This document shows positions 1-9,098 of a DNA stretch of 64,000 nt, piece by piece (the first letter of the stretch is position 1; each line of letters begins with the position of its first letter). This stretch comes from DASRHD01 sp035485575 (lineage in GTDB: Bacteria; Verrucomicrobiota; Verrucomicrobiia; Opitutales; Opitutaceae), in the NCBI GenBank assembly GCA_035485575.1, contig DATHNW010000026.1, forward strand, positions 62,001 through 126,000, in the 5' to 3' direction. The notes below the pieces were generated by a model, which saw only the letters and a list, made by a program, of their open reading frames with translations, was not told where the DNA came from and ran no database searches. The position numbers were made by a program, and so were the translations under genes.

Positions 1-543
1 AGCCAGACGCTTGATGTAAGCCACGACGGCGCGCTGCATCGCCTGCGCGAGCTTCAAACCGGGATCGGTGTAGGGCACGAACACGCTCTCGACGCCACAG
101 CAGACGATCTCATCGGGAAACAGCCGCCGGCGTGCGAACGTCCGCGCGTGCTTCGAGCAAAGGAGCTGGTTGACCGCGATCGGATGCGTATGGCCGACAA
201 AATTCACGCCCGGCAAAGTGAGCAGGTAGGCGTGAAAGATGGCCTCGACCGAGGGCTTCTTCGCATTCGTATCCACCCGCGAGGCGAAAAGCTTTTCATC
301 AATGGCCGCGTCGCTCAGCGCTTTCTTCCCCAGCAGCGGCACAAGGTCGGCAAAACGGCACTCCGTCAGCCCGGCCGGAGTGAGCCCGCCGAGGTTGGAC
401 CCGCTGGCCTTGACCAGAAAGGTGTCGGCCGAGATCCGCGCGGAAGTGTTGCCTTCGCCCAGGATGGCCAGCCGGCGGTCTTCGCGCCCAAGCTGGTGCG
501 AAAGATCAAGCAAACGGGTCGTGAAATCGGAGGGATTAGTCAT
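1..543 (-). CDS. Class II aldolase/adducin family protein (C-terminus beyond window)
   Basis: The 181 visible residues begin at an ATG at 543 and run off the left edge without a stop. They show the zinc-dependent class II aldolase pattern: GEGNTS near residues 29-34, KASGS at 45-49, a PSVE segment at 97-100 followed by H104, and the metal-ligand pair HTH at 118-120. Members cleave sugar phosphates such as fuculose- or rhamnulose-phosphate, or act as sugar-phosphate epimerases; the substrate cannot be read from this part. The upstream region carries a perfect 10-bp tandem repeat (562-581) that may be a regulator site. Confidence 0.85.
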   Translation of the reverse strand, partial: MTNPSDFTTRLLDLSHQLGREDRRLAILGEGNTSARISADTFLVKASGSNLGGLTPAGLTECRFADLVPLLGKKALSDAAIDEKLFASRVDTNAKKPSVEAIFHAYLLTLPGVNFVGHTHPIAVNQLLCSKHARTFARRRLFPDEIVCCGVESVFVPYTDPGLKLAQAMQRAVVAYIKRLA

Positions 544-561
544 GGAAATAAAAACATTCGA

Positions 562-581
562 TGATAGATTTTGATAGATTT
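562..581. promoter_or_regulatory. Perfect tandem 10-bp repeat upstream of class II aldolase gene
   Basis: TGATAGATTT occurs twice in direct succession, 19 bases upstream of the aldolase start codon. A 10-bp period puts both copies on the same DNA face, which fits a regulator site, but no regulator gene lies nearby. The rest of the 544-820 gap holds no gene that I can support. Confidence 0.3.
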
Positions 582-820
582 CGACCAAAATCTTTCAGAA
601 AAGGCCGGATTGCCCACAAAAACTGTTAACATAGGGATGTCACTTCGACGTAACACCCCACGGCGCCCCGTGAGAGTTGCAGGAATCGCACATCATTCAT
701 TTGTCCAATGAGTAGAGTAACTTTACAATAAACATCCCCCTTTTCGATCAAGCCAATTGCGGCGATATAGCTCACAGGTTATTCACAGCCCAAATTGCAG
801 CCTGGCGGCAGTATGACGCC

Positions 821-2440
821 TCACATCGTCCGTGTTACCGAGTCGCGCGCCACGCGGAGTTTGGCCGGAAAATCCGCGATGGCGTGCAGGCCGCGGCTTT
901 CGCGGCGCTGGAGCGCGCAGGTGACAATGAGCTCGGCTACTTGCACCAGATTGCGCAGCTCGAGCAGGCGCGGATCGATGGAAAAATTCCAATAGTAGTC
1001 GTGGATTTCCCGCGCCAGGTTCGCGATGCGCGTGCGCGCCCGCTCGAGGCGCTTCGTCGTGCGCATGATGCCCACGTAATCCCACATCGCGCGGCGGAGT
1101 TCGTCCCAGTTGTGGGTGAGCACGACGCGCTCATCGTCACTGCCGCCGCCGAGATCGACCCAGCGCGGGATGACGGCGGCCTCGCGCTTTGCGCCGCGGA
1201 GATAGCGGTCGACCGATTCCGCCCCGCGGTGCGCCATCACGACGGCCTCGAGCAGCGAATTGCTTGCGAGGCGGTTCGCACCGTGCAGACCGGTGCAGGC
1301 GACCTCGCCGCATGCATAAAGACCGGGCAGCGATGTTTCCGAGGCGAGATTCGTGGCCACCCCGCCGCAGGTATAATGCGCCGCCGGCACGACCGGAATC
1401 AAGTCGCGCGCCAGGTTGAAACCGAGCTTCTTGCAGGTCTGGAAGATCTGCGGAAACCGGCTGCGCAAAAACGCCGCGTTGCGGTGCGTGATGTCGAGCC
1501 AGACGTGCGGCGCGCCGGATTTTTTCATCTCGGTGTCGATGGCACGGGCCACGATATCGCGCGGGGCAAGGTCAGCCATCGGATGATAGGCGCGCATGAA
1601 CGCCTCACCCGCGGCGTTGCGCAGGATCGCGCCTTCCCCGCGTACCGCCTCGCTGATGAGAAACCGCTGGCCCGTGGTCGAGTAGAGCGTCGTCGGGTGA
1701 AACTGGATGAACTCCATGTTCTTCACCGCCACGCCGGCGCGAAACGCCATCGCAATGCCGTCGCCCGTGGCAATGTCGGGATTCGTCGTGTAAAGGTATA
1801 CCTGCCCGGCCCCGCCCGTGCTCAGCATGACGACCGGCGCATGGAATGCCACCACCCGGCCATCGCGGACATCGAGCGCGTAGAGACCGGCCACGCGGGT
1901 CGGCGAGCGCGGCTTTTTTCCTTTCCTCCCCCGGCCCCGTTCGGCGCCGAGCTTCCGGTCCGTGATCACGTCGACAGCGAAAAAATGCTCAAAGAGCGCG
2001 ATGCGTGGCTCACGCGCGATGGCCTTGAGCAGCGCCGCCTCGATGGCCTTGCCGGTCATGTCCTTCACGTGCAGGATCCGCCGCTCGGTATGCCCGCCCT
2101 CGCGGCCGAGATCGTAGGCGCCGGCGGCGTCGCGCGAGAATTTCAGGCCCAGCTCGACCAGCTCCCGCACGCGCGCCGGGCCCGCGCGGACGATCTCGCG
2201 CACCACCCGCTCGTCGCACAACCCGTCGCCGGCCACGAGCGTGTCGCGCACATGCTTGTCGAAATCGTCCGTCTGCGCGGTGACGACGGCGATGCCGCCC
2301 TGCGCGCGGTTGGTATTGGAATCGGCCTTGTTTTTCTTCGTGAGAATGGCGACCGAATGGCCGCGCTGCGCGACTTTCAGCGCGAAGCTCAGCCCGGCAA
2401 TGCCGCTGCCGACGACCAGGACGTCAAAATGCTTGCTCAC
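821..2440 (-). CDS. nadB: L-aspartate oxidase
   Basis: This FAD enzyme oxidises L-aspartate to iminoaspartate, the first step of de novo NAD synthesis, and acts in the cytoplasm. The 539 residues match the usual length. The dinucleotide-binding GSGIAGL lies at residues 11-17, the family signature REGGHTERRI around 113-122, and the active-site HPTTL at 248-252; the C-terminal helical part ends with RRESRGLHAIADFP. The start is GTG at 2440, overlapping the panC stop by four bases (GTGA), so the two genes are translationally coupled. A strongly basic insert (about residues 168-181, RGRGRKGKKPRSP) lies between FAD-domain strands and looks lineage specific. Confidence 0.95.
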   Translation of the reverse strand: MSKHFDVLVVGSGIAGLSFALKVAQRGHSVAILTKKNKADSNTNRAQGGIAVVTAQTDDFDKHVRDTLVAGDGLCDERVVREIVRAGPARVRELVELGLKFSRDAAGAYDLGREGGHTERRILHVKDMTGKAIEAALLKAIAREPRIALFEHFFAVDVITDRKLGAERGRGRKGKKPRSPTRVAGLYALDVRDGRVVAFHAPVVMLSTGGAGQVYLYTTNPDIATGDGIAMAFRAGVAVKNMEFIQFHPTTLYSTTGQRFLISEAVRGEGAILRNAAGEAFMRAYHPMADLAPRDIVARAIDTEMKKSGAPHVWLDITHRNAAFLRSRFPQIFQTCKKLGFNLARDLIPVVPAAHYTCGGVATNLASETSLPGLYACGEVACTGLHGANRLASNSLLEAVVMAHRGAESVDRYLRGAKREAAVIPRWVDLGGGSDDERVVLTHNWDELRRAMWDYVGIMRTTKRLERARTRIANLAREIHDYYWNFSIDPRLLELRNLVQVAELIVTCALQRRESRGLHAIADFPAKLRVARDSVTRTM

Positions 2441-3279
2441 AATTCCACGTTATCGATCAACCGCACTTCGTCCACCCACGCGGCGATGGCCAGCAGCGTC
2501 CGGCCGGGCGCAACCTCGCGCAACGGCTCGAACGTGGCCTTGTCCACCAGCGCCACATAAATGATGCGCACGCGGCGCTTCTGGCTGAGCAGGTGCGTGG
2601 CCTCCGCAATGAGCCGGTCAGGCCGGTGTTCGCCGCCCGCGACCATCTCCTGCACGCGGCGCAGGGTCTGTGAAATCAGCAGCGCGTCCTCACGCTGCAA
2701 AGCCGTGAGATAGCGGTTGCGCGAACTCATCGCCAGGCCGTCGGGTTCGCGCAGCGTCGGGGCGACCAGGACTTCCACCGGAATGTGCAGATCCAAAACC
2801 ATTTTTTTCAACACGGCCACCTGTTGGGCGTCCTTCTGCCCGAAAACAGCAATATGCGGCCGCACGATGTTGAAGAGCTTCGCCACCACCGTGGCCACGC
2901 CGCGGAAGTGCGCGGGCCGCGACGCACCCTCGAGCGGCTTGCTCACCGCCTCCTCGGTCACGAACGTCGAATAACCCTTCGGGTAAATCTCCTCCACCGC
3001 CGGCAGGAAGACCGCATCCACGCCCGCCTCGACGCACAGTTCCAGATCGCGCTCCAGCGTGCGCGGGTAGCGCGCAAAATCCTCGCTCGGACCAAACTGC
3101 GTCGGGTTGACGAAAATCGACACCACCACTGCGTCGGCCTTCGCCCGCGCGAGCTTCATCAGACTCAAGTGCCCCGCATGCAGCGCGCCCATCGTCGGCA
3201 CAAAACCAACGCGCCGCCCCTTGGCGCCCAGCTTTTCGGCCAGCGCCCGCATCTCGCGAACAGTCTCGATCTTTTGCAC
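2437..3279 (-). CDS. panC: Pantothenate synthetase
   Basis: PanC joins pantoate and beta-alanine with ATP to make pantothenate for coenzyme A. The ATP-binding signature PTMGALHAGH lies near residues 29-38 and MSSRN follows in the second half. I place the start at the GTG at 3279 (280 residues), because family members begin with a short segment like MQKIETVREMR; an upstream TTG at 3300 would add seven residues. No ribosome binding site decides between them. It is the first gene of a pair with nadB, with a 4-base overlap, and is divergent from dapL. Confidence 0.94.
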   Translation of the reverse strand: MQKIETVREMRALAEKLGAKGRRVGFVPTMGALHAGHLSLMKLARAKADAVVVSIFVNPTQFGPSEDFARYPRTLERDLELCVEAGVDAVFLPAVEEIYPKGYSTFVTEEAVSKPLEGASRPAHFRGVATVVAKLFNIVRPHIAVFGQKDAQQVAVLKKMVLDLHIPVEVLVAPTLREPDGLAMSSRNRYLTALQREDALLISQTLRRVQEMVAGGEHRPDRLIAEATHLLSQKRRVRIIYVALVDKATFEPLREVAPGRTLLAIAAWVDEVRLIDNVEL

Positions 3280-3383
3280 GGGGAAAATTAATGAAGACAA
3301 CTCGGGCTTGAACTAACGACAGGTGGCGCACTTATTCAAGTATTTCGCCCGGCGCGGGCGCAGTTCACGTTCCCTTTACCGAC

Positions 3384-4607
3384 ATGATTCGCATCAACGA
3401 AAACTACACCAAGCTCAAGGCCTCCTACCTTTTCAGCGACATCGCCAAGCGCGTCACGACCTATGCGCAGGCGCATCCAGACCAGACGGTCATCCGCCTC
3501 GGCATCGGCGATGTGACCGAGCCGCTGCCGCCCGTCTGCATCGAGGCACTGCACGCCGCGACCGACGAGATGGCGAAGCGCGCCACCTTCAAGGGCTACG
3601 GCCCGGAGCAGGGCTACGCGTTCCTGCGCGAAGCCATCGCGCAGCACGACTATGCCGCCCGCGGCTGCAAGGTCGAGCCCGACGAGATTTTCGTGAGCGA
3701 CGGCTCGAAGTGCGACTGCGGCAACATCCAGGAAATTTTCTCGGCCGACACGCGCCTCGCCATCCCGGATCCCGTGTATCCGGTTTATGTGGACACCAAC
3801 GTCATGGCCGGCCGCACCGGCCCGAACCGCGACGGACGCTACGAGGGCATCACCTATCTTGAATGCACGGCAGCCAACGGCTACGTGCCTGCGGTGCCGG
3901 CCGCACCCGTCGACCTGATTTATCTTTGCTTCCCCAATAATCCAACCGGGGCCGTGGCCACGCGCGCCCAGCTGGCCGCGTGGGTCGATTTCGCCCGCAA
4001 GAACAAAGCCGTCATCCTCTACGACGCCGCCTACGAGGCCTACATCCGCGACCCGCAAATTCCGCACAGCATCTACGAAATCGAGGGCGCCCGCGACGTC
4101 GCCATCGAGTTCCGCAGCTTTTCCAAGACCGCCGGCTTCACCGGCACACGCTGCGCCTTCACCGTCGTGCCCAAGACGCTCACCGCCTCCGACGCCGCGG
4201 GCAACGCCCAGCCGCTGCATGCGCTCTGGAACCGCCGCCACACGACGAAATTCAACGGCGTCTCCTACCCGATCCAGAAGGCCGCCGCCGCCATCTACAC
4301 CGATGTCGGCCGGCAGCAGGTCCGCGCGCTCACCGACTTCTATCTCGGCAATGCCAAGCTCATCCGCAATGCGGTCGCCAACCTCGGCTTCAAGCATGCC
4401 GGCGGCGAAAACGCGCCTTACATCTGGATCAACACCGGCCGCGATTCATGGGAGTTCTTCGACGCGCTGTTGAACAAGGCCCAGGTCGTGTGCACGCCCG
4501 GCGCCGGCTTCGGCAAGTGCGGCGAGGGGCATGTGCGCATCAGCGCCTTCAATTCACGCGAGAACGTCGAGGCCGCCCTCACCCGCATAGCCGCTGCGCT
4601 GAAATAG
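3384..4607 (+). CDS. dapL: LL-diaminopimelate aminotransferase
   Basis: DapL converts tetrahydrodipicolinate directly to LL-diaminopimelate, bypassing the succinylase or acetylase routes of lysine and peptidoglycan synthesis; it is typical of plants, chlamydiae, verrucomicrobia and some others. The protein has the usual 407 residues and fold type I PLP motifs: YLFSDIAKR near 15-23, GSKCDCGNIQ at 107-116, PNNPTG at 184-189, YDAAYEAY at 213-220 and the PLP lysine K248 in SFSKTAGF. The ATG at 3384 gives the family N-terminus MIRINENY. The gene stands alone, divergent from panC, with 83 to 104 bp between starts. Confidence 0.97.
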   Translation: MIRINENYTKLKASYLFSDIAKRVTTYAQAHPDQTVIRLGIGDVTEPLPPVCIEALHAATDEMAKRATFKGYGPEQGYAFLREAIAQHDYAARGCKVEPDEIFVSDGSKCDCGNIQEIFSADTRLAIPDPVYPVYVDTNVMAGRTGPNRDGRYEGITYLECTAANGYVPAVPAAPVDLIYLCFPNNPTGAVATRAQLAAWVDFARKNKAVILYDAAYEAYIRDPQIPHSIYEIEGARDVAIEFRSFSKTAGFTGTRCAFTVVPKTLTASDAAGNAQPLHALWNRRHTTKFNGVSYPIQKAAAAIYTDVGRQQVRALTDFYLGNAKLIRNAVANLGFKHAGGENAPYIWINTGRDSWEFFDALLNKAQVVCTPGAGFGKCGEGHVRISAFNSRENVEAALTRIAAALK

Positions 4608-4631
4608 ACTTCGTCGCGCGCCAGAGGTGGA

Positions 4632-5267
4632 TCACTTCGCCGGCAGCGCCGCCGCGATCGCATCGGCCAGTTGCGCCGCGTCCGTGCCGAGCAATTCGGC
4701 CAGCTTGGCGTAGTCGCGACCGTCCCACTTGACCGGTTCGGCGGTGAACGCGTGCTGGACTCCGGCGCCGGCGCCCGGGGCAAAAATCTCAAATGTTGCG
4801 GAAAACACCACGCCGCCATCCGCCGTGCCCTCGCAGGCCAGCACCTGTACGCGGACATCGTAGTTGCGCGGCGCGTCAGACCGGAAGGGATACACCACCA
4901 CCTGCGCCGAGGCCGCCAGCTTGGCACGCAACACACGCGTGAGGCCCGCGTCGAGCGTCTCGGCCCAGCGCTCGTCGTCGTGGTAGCGCACTTCGCTCGC
5001 ACCCTCGCGAACAGCCATCGAGCGTGAATGCAGATAGTCCGGCAGCTGCACCGGAAACAGACCCACGTGCAACACGGAGGCCGGCGGCACGGCTGCTTCC
5101 GCCAGAGTCGGCAGTACATAATAACGCGCCGCGTCCGGTTTCGCCCCGGGCAGCGAACAACCGGCGGGCAGAACGGAGAGGCCGGCCACCAGAAGACAGA
5201 AGCCGGGGAGGGAAAGTCGGCACATGACAAGCGATGTCATCATTCTGAAATGTTTTTTATTCTTCAT
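4632..5267 (-). CDS. ABC-type transport auxiliary lipoprotein (PqiC-like)
   Basis: This is the last gene of the Mla-like operon. About 211 residues; a hydrophobic segment ends in a lipobox-like LPAG-C, with the cysteine about 36 residues from the start, so it should be an envelope lipoprotein. The remainder fits the PqiC/DUF330-type auxiliary lipoproteins that accompany MCE transporters and are thought to anchor them to the outer membrane. I chose the ATG at 5267 because GAGAAG lies just upstream; later ATGs at 5243, 5240 and 5225 also precede the signal peptide. Longer reading frames extend into the MCE gene and are not supported. Confidence 0.8.
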   Translation of the reverse strand: MKNKKHFRMMTSLVMCRLSLPGFCLLVAGLSVLPAGCSLPGAKPDAARYYVLPTLAEAAVPPASVLHVGLFPVQLPDYLHSRSMAVREGASEVRYHDDERWAETLDAGLTRVLRAKLAASAQVVVYPFRSDAPRNYDVRVQVLACEGTADGGVVFSATFEIFAPGAGAGVQHAFTAEPVKWDGRDYAKLAELLGTDAAQLADAIAAALPAK

Positions 5268-5304
5268 CTTCTCGGCTTTTGCGTTCTTCGGGTGAGGCCC
5301 AGGC

Positions 5305-6309
5305 TCATGGTGATGGTTTTTTGCCCACAAGCAGGGCATTCGGGTTGCGTTCGAGAAAATCGGCCAGCCGGCGCACGGCATCGGCCGCCTCGCCGAGCTG
5401 CTGCAGCGTCTGCGCAGCCTGGTCGCCCACCCCACCCTCCGCCTCGATGAAGTGCTGCGCGCTCGCGGCGGCGGCATTGAAGCGCTCAAGCGCGGCTTTC
5501 GCCTCCTTGAGTGTCGCGGTCAGGTTGTCGCCGACCGGCGTGACCTGAGTATCGAGCTTGGCCAGCACACTGCGCAGTTCGGTGACGGCCGCGTTGAGAT
5601 TGGCAAACGCCTGCTTCGCGTCGGGCGACGACGCCAGTTCCTTCACCGCGGTGCCGGCATCCTTCCACTGGTTGACCAGCCCCTTGAAATCCGCGCCCGT
5701 GAGCTGCGTTTGCGCGGTGGCCAGCAGGCCTTTCACGTCAGCGGCGAGTCCGGGAAAATCGACCTTCTTCAGGTTGTTCAATATCTCGGTGAAGCTCGCC
5801 TGGTATTCCGAGATGGCCGAGCGCACGGCTGGCACGACGGCGTATTTCATCTCCGTGATGCTGGCGTTCGGCACCGGGTACTCCTCCGGGTTGAGAAAAT
5901 CGAGCTCGACGTACAGCAGGCCGGTCGCGAGGCCGACGACGCCCAGCCGCGCCCGCAATCCGTGGTCAATGAGGTTCTGCAGGGCGCCGCGATCGGACAC
6001 GTCGATCGGCGCGTCATGCAGGTCGGTGATGATGTTGCGGCTCAGCTCGCAGATGACCGCCACGACCGAGTGGTTTCTCGCCGCGTCGTAGCGCACGCTC
6101 AGGTCGGTCACGCGCCCCACGCGCACACCGCGCAGCTTGACCGCCGAACCGAGATCAAGGCCGTGGACCGACTCGTCAAAATAGACGACGAAACGCTGCG
6201 GCTTCGAAAAAAAACTCAATCCGCCGAACGACAGCAGCGCCACCACGGTCAGAAGGCATGCGCCGAGGACGAAAAAACCGACCACGGTGGGACTGAGCTT
6301 CGTTTTCAC
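5305..6309 (-). CDS. MCE family (MlaD-type) substrate-binding protein
   Basis: A single N-terminal membrane segment (about residues 8-28) is followed by one MCE domain (about 38-120; VYFDESVHGLDLGSAVKLRGV is the classic start) and a long helical C-terminal region with amphipathic Ala-rich repeats. MlaD-type proteins form hexameric rings in the periplasm that pass phospholipids between membranes. Its position after a permease and an ATPase gene and before a lipoprotein gene supports this. The start is GTG at 6309. At 334 residues it is longer than E. coli MlaD and resembles the longer MCE proteins with a helical needle. Confidence 0.9.
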   Translation of the reverse strand: MKTKLSPTVVGFFVLGACLLTVVALLSFGGLSFFSKPQRFVVYFDESVHGLDLGSAVKLRGVRVGRVTDLSVRYDAARNHSVVAVICELSRNIITDLHDAPIDVSDRGALQNLIDHGLRARLGVVGLATGLLYVELDFLNPEEYPVPNASITEMKYAVVPAVRSAISEYQASFTEILNNLKKVDFPGLAADVKGLLATAQTQLTGADFKGLVNQWKDAGTAVKELASSPDAKQAFANLNAAVTELRSVLAKLDTQVTPVGDNLTATLKEAKAALERFNAAAASAQHFIEAEGGVGDQAAQTLQQLGEAADAVRRLADFLERNPNALLVGKKPSP

Positions 6310-6412
6310 AGGTGTGGTTTTTTAGACAGAATGGGGCAAATGGACAGGATTATTGTTTGTCCGGACGCATTCGGTCACGCCAGTTTTGGAACGCGCATCT
6401 GGCCAGGCCGGT

Positions 6413-7195
6413 TCATCCGGTCGAAAGTTTCGCCTTCTCGCCGCCCCGTGTAAGGAACTCCCGCACGCGCGGGTCGGCGCTTTTTTCGGCCAGGGCGTGC
6501 GGCGTGCCCTCGGCGATGATGCCCTGCGCCACGCGATCGAGCAGGATCACGCGGTCGGCCAGGGCGAAGATGCTGGCAAGCTCATGCGAGACGATGACCA
6601 TCGTCGTGCCGAGCGTTTCGCGGATCTCCAGGATGAGGTCGTCGAGCTGCCGCGAGGTCACTGGGTCGAGGCCGGCCGAAGGCTCGTCGAAAAACACGAT
6701 GGCCGGGTCGAGCGCGAGCGCCCGCGCGAGGCCGGCGCGCTTTTTCATGCCGCCGCTGAGCTCGGCCGGGGAATAATCCTCGAAGCCCGCCATCCCGACC
6801 TGCGCAAGCTTGAGCAGGACGATCTCGTTGATTTCGCGCCGGGTAAGCGTGGTGTATTCCTCGAGCGGCAGCGCCACGTTTTCGCGCACCGTGAGCGAGC
6901 TCCACAGCGCCGAGCTCTGGTAAAGCACGCCGAAGGTCTTGAGCATCGCGCGCCGCGCCGCCAGGTCGGATTCAGTGAAGTCCGCCCCGAAATAGCTCAC
7001 ACGACCCGCGCTCGGCCGCTTCAGCCCGATCATGTGCCGCAGGAGCGTGCTCTTGCCGCAGCCACTCCCGCCGATGACAAAAAACAGCTCACCGCGCCGC
7101 ACGGAAAACGTGATGTCGCGCAGCACGACCGTCTCGCCGTAACCGCAGACGAGGCCGGCGACGTCAATGGCAGGAGGCTCTGGCTCGGTGGGCAT
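6413..7195 (-). CDS. ABC transporter ATP-binding protein, MlaF-type
   Basis: A 260-residue cytoplasmic ATPase of an MCE lipid transporter. Walker A GGSGCGKST is at residues 42-50, the signature LSGGMKKR follows in the middle, and Walker B is FFDEPSAGLDP. The methionine after LSGG and the KKRAGLARAL context are typical of MlaF/MkL ATPases rather than import ATPases. It starts two bases after the permease stop, so the two are co-transcribed; 103 bases separate it from the MCE gene. Confidence 0.93.
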   Translation of the reverse strand: MPTEPEPPAIDVAGLVCGYGETVVLRDITFSVRRGELFFVIGGSGCGKSTLLRHMIGLKRPSAGRVSYFGADFTESDLAARRAMLKTFGVLYQSSALWSSLTVRENVALPLEEYTTLTRREINEIVLLKLAQVGMAGFEDYSPAELSGGMKKRAGLARALALDPAIVFFDEPSAGLDPVTSRQLDDLILEIRETLGTTMVIVSHELASIFALADRVILLDRVAQGIIAEGTPHALAEKSADPRVREFLTRGGEKAKLSTG

Positions 7196-7197
7196 GG

Positions 7198-8325
7198 TCA
7201 GATGTGCAGGATATTGAACACGACGGCAAAAACCGCATCGGCCACGACGATGAGCAAAATGGCCGTGACCACGGCCGACGTCGCCGCACGGCCAACCCCC
7301 GCGGCGCTGCGCTCAGCCTGCAAACCGCGCAGACAGCCCGTGAACCCGACGATAAGGCCGAAGGTGCAGGCCTTGATCAGCCCCGCGCTGAGATCGGACA
7401 GGTCGATGCTGGCCTGTGTCTCGACCCAATAGGCCGTCGGCGGAATCGACAATATACTCGCGGCCACCGTCATGCCGCCGAGAATGCCGAGGCAGTTCGC
7501 ATAAAGCGCGAGCAATGGCATCATCAAGGCCAGCGCAAGCATGCGGGGGATGACGAGGAAATCCACCGGGCGGATGCCAAACGTCTCTAGCGCGTCGATT
7601 TCCTCGCCCGCCTTCATGTTGCCGAGCTCGGCCGCAAACGCGGCGCCCGTCCGGCCGGCAAGCACGACCCCCGTCATGACCGCGGCCATCTCGCGCACCA
7701 TGCTCACCGCGATGAGGTCGGCGACCCAGATGTCGCCGCCGAACTGCCGCAAAATAATCGCTCCCGTGTAGGCGAGCGTCAGGCCGACGAGAAAGCTGAT
7801 CAGGCTTACGATCGGCAGGGCCATCGCCCCGCACTGCTGCATTTCCGCCACGCAGTCGCGCCAGCGGAATTTTCCCGGCCGCTTCACCAGCCGGGCCGCC
7901 GCCAGCGTGCACTCGCCGATGAAACGGGAAATGCCCTTCGTCTTGTCTCCCACCTCTTCCGTGGCCAGGCCGAGCATCGCGATGAGATTTGTCGAGCGAT
8001 CCGCCATCGGCCGCGCCTGGTGGGCCCCGACCAGCCGGTCGGCCAGCCGCCGTACCTCGGAAGGCAGCGCATCAAGCTCAAGGCTCGCCCCCGCTGCCTC
8101 GCACCACTGGCGCGCATCGTGCACGAACAGCACCAGCGAGCTGTCCCACTGGGTTTTGTCGCGCAGGACCAGCCGCACCGCCGCCGGCCTCAAGCCGCCT
8201 AGTGTTGCGGCCCATGACGGCCGCGGATCGGTGATCCGCCATGCCCCCGCCAGCTCAAGCACCAGCCGGCCATCCTCCGTCCGCGCATGCACCTGAGCGT
8301 TGGAAATTTTCTCGGCGACCGGCAT
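7198..8325 (-). CDS. MlaE-type permease with N-terminal STAS domain
   Basis: First gene of the Mla-like operon, 375 residues. Residues 1 to about 110 look like a STAS domain, normally the separate MlaB protein, and the rest is the MlaE permease with around five to six membrane segments (for example GLTLAYTGAIILRQFGGDI and MTGVVLAGRTGAAFAAELG). Fused STAS-MlaE proteins occur in several phyla. I start at ATG 8325 (MPVAEKISNAQV); the longer open frame crosses the promoter region shared with the divergent HAD gene. Confidence 0.9.
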   Translation of the reverse strand: MPVAEKISNAQVHARTEDGRLVLELAGAWRITDPRPSWAATLGGLRPAAVRLVLRDKTQWDSSLVLFVHDARQWCEAAGASLELDALPSEVRRLADRLVGAHQARPMADRSTNLIAMLGLATEEVGDKTKGISRFIGECTLAAARLVKRPGKFRWRDCVAEMQQCGAMALPIVSLISFLVGLTLAYTGAIILRQFGGDIWVADLIAVSMVREMAAVMTGVVLAGRTGAAFAAELGNMKAGEEIDALETFGIRPVDFLVIPRMLALALMMPLLALYANCLGILGGMTVAASILSIPPTAYWVETQASIDLSDLSAGLIKACTFGLIVGFTGCLRGLQAERSAAGVGRAATSAVVTAILLIVVADAVFAVVFNILHI

Positions 8326-8410
8326 CGCGCATGGTTCTAACGCACCGCCGCAAAAGCAAAACTCAAATTTTTCGTGTCCTTTGCGCCCATTTGCGGCCAA
8401 CAACTCCTGC

Positions 8411-9076
8411 GTGATCCGCTTCCGCGCCATCCTTTTCGACCTCGACGGCACGCTCATCGACCATTTTGCCGCCATCCACCGCAGCTACACGCACACGCTG
8501 CCACAGATCGGGCTGCCCGCGCCCACGCTCGCGCAGGTGCGTGACGCGGTCGGCGGGGGGCTCGAGGTGGCCATGCGGCGCCTCGTGCCGGAAGACAAGG
8601 CGGAGGAAGCACTGAAAATCTACCGCACGTTCTGGGACGCGCACATGCTCGAAAACCTCGAGCCCATGCCGGGCGCAAAGCCGCTTCTGGCGGCGCTGCA
8701 CGAACGTGGCATCGCCTGCGCCGTGTTCACCAACAAGCACGGCCCTTCCTCCCGCCGGCTCTGCGATTATCTTGGCTTCACGCCTTTCCTCACCGCCGTC
8801 ATCGGAGCCGCCGACACGCCCTGGCTCAAGCCCCAGCCGGAATTCACGCGTTACGCGGTTGAACAGCTTCACGCCGACCCGGCCACAACGCTCATGGTCG
8901 GCGACTCGCCCTATGATGTCCAAGCCGCGCACGCCGGCGGCCTGCCCTGCTGGGCCGTGACCACTGGCACGCACAATGCCGAACAGCTCCACGCCGCGCG
9001 CGCCGACAAGATTTTTGCCAGCCTGCCCGAAATCGCCGCTGCCCTCGGCGTGATGCGAAAACCTGATCGCGACTGA
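8411..9076 (+). CDS. HAD family hydrolase, phosphoglycolate phosphatase-like
   Basis: The 221-residue product begins at GTG 8411 and reads VIRFRAILFDLDGTLID, so the nucleophile motif DxDGT is at residues 10-14, the position usual for the family. A cap domain follows, then a Lys in GAADTPWLKPQPEF and the metal-binding motif MVGDSPYDVQAA. This is the Gph/PpaX-like subfamily, which dephosphorylates small metabolites; the substrate is unknown. An in-frame extension to 8300 overlaps the divergent permease start and is not family-like. Confidence 0.88.
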   Translation: MIRFRAILFDLDGTLIDHFAAIHRSYTHTLPQIGLPAPTLAQVRDAVGGGLEVAMRRLVPEDKAEEALKIYRTFWDAHMLENLEPMPGAKPLLAALHERGIACAVFTNKHGPSSRRLCDYLGFTPFLTAVIGAADTPWLKPQPEFTRYAVEQLHADPATTLMVGDSPYDVQAAHAGGLPCWAVTTGTHNAEQLHAARADKIFASLPEIAAALGVMRKPDRD

Positions 9077-9098
9077 CCGCGGGCGTCCGGCCCGCAGC

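Noticed and set aside
779..787. DnaA-box match TTATTCACA, possible origin
   Set aside because: A single box, with no cluster, no AT-rich unwinding element and no dnaA, dnaN or gidA gene nearby; expected by chance in 64 kb.
884..2560. 558-codon open frame on the plus strand
   Set aside because: Lies antisense to nadB and into panC; the translation is Arg/Ala/His-rich with no family resemblance, as expected of a shadow in GC-rich DNA.
3336..4397. 353-codon frame antisense to dapL
   Set aside because: Complete overlap with a well-supported gene; composition typical of antisense frames.
6310..6412. 'gacagaatgg...ggacaggatt' words between the MCE and ATPase genes, possible repeat
   Set aside because: Similar wording occurs in repeats of other genomes, but no second copy was found in this window.
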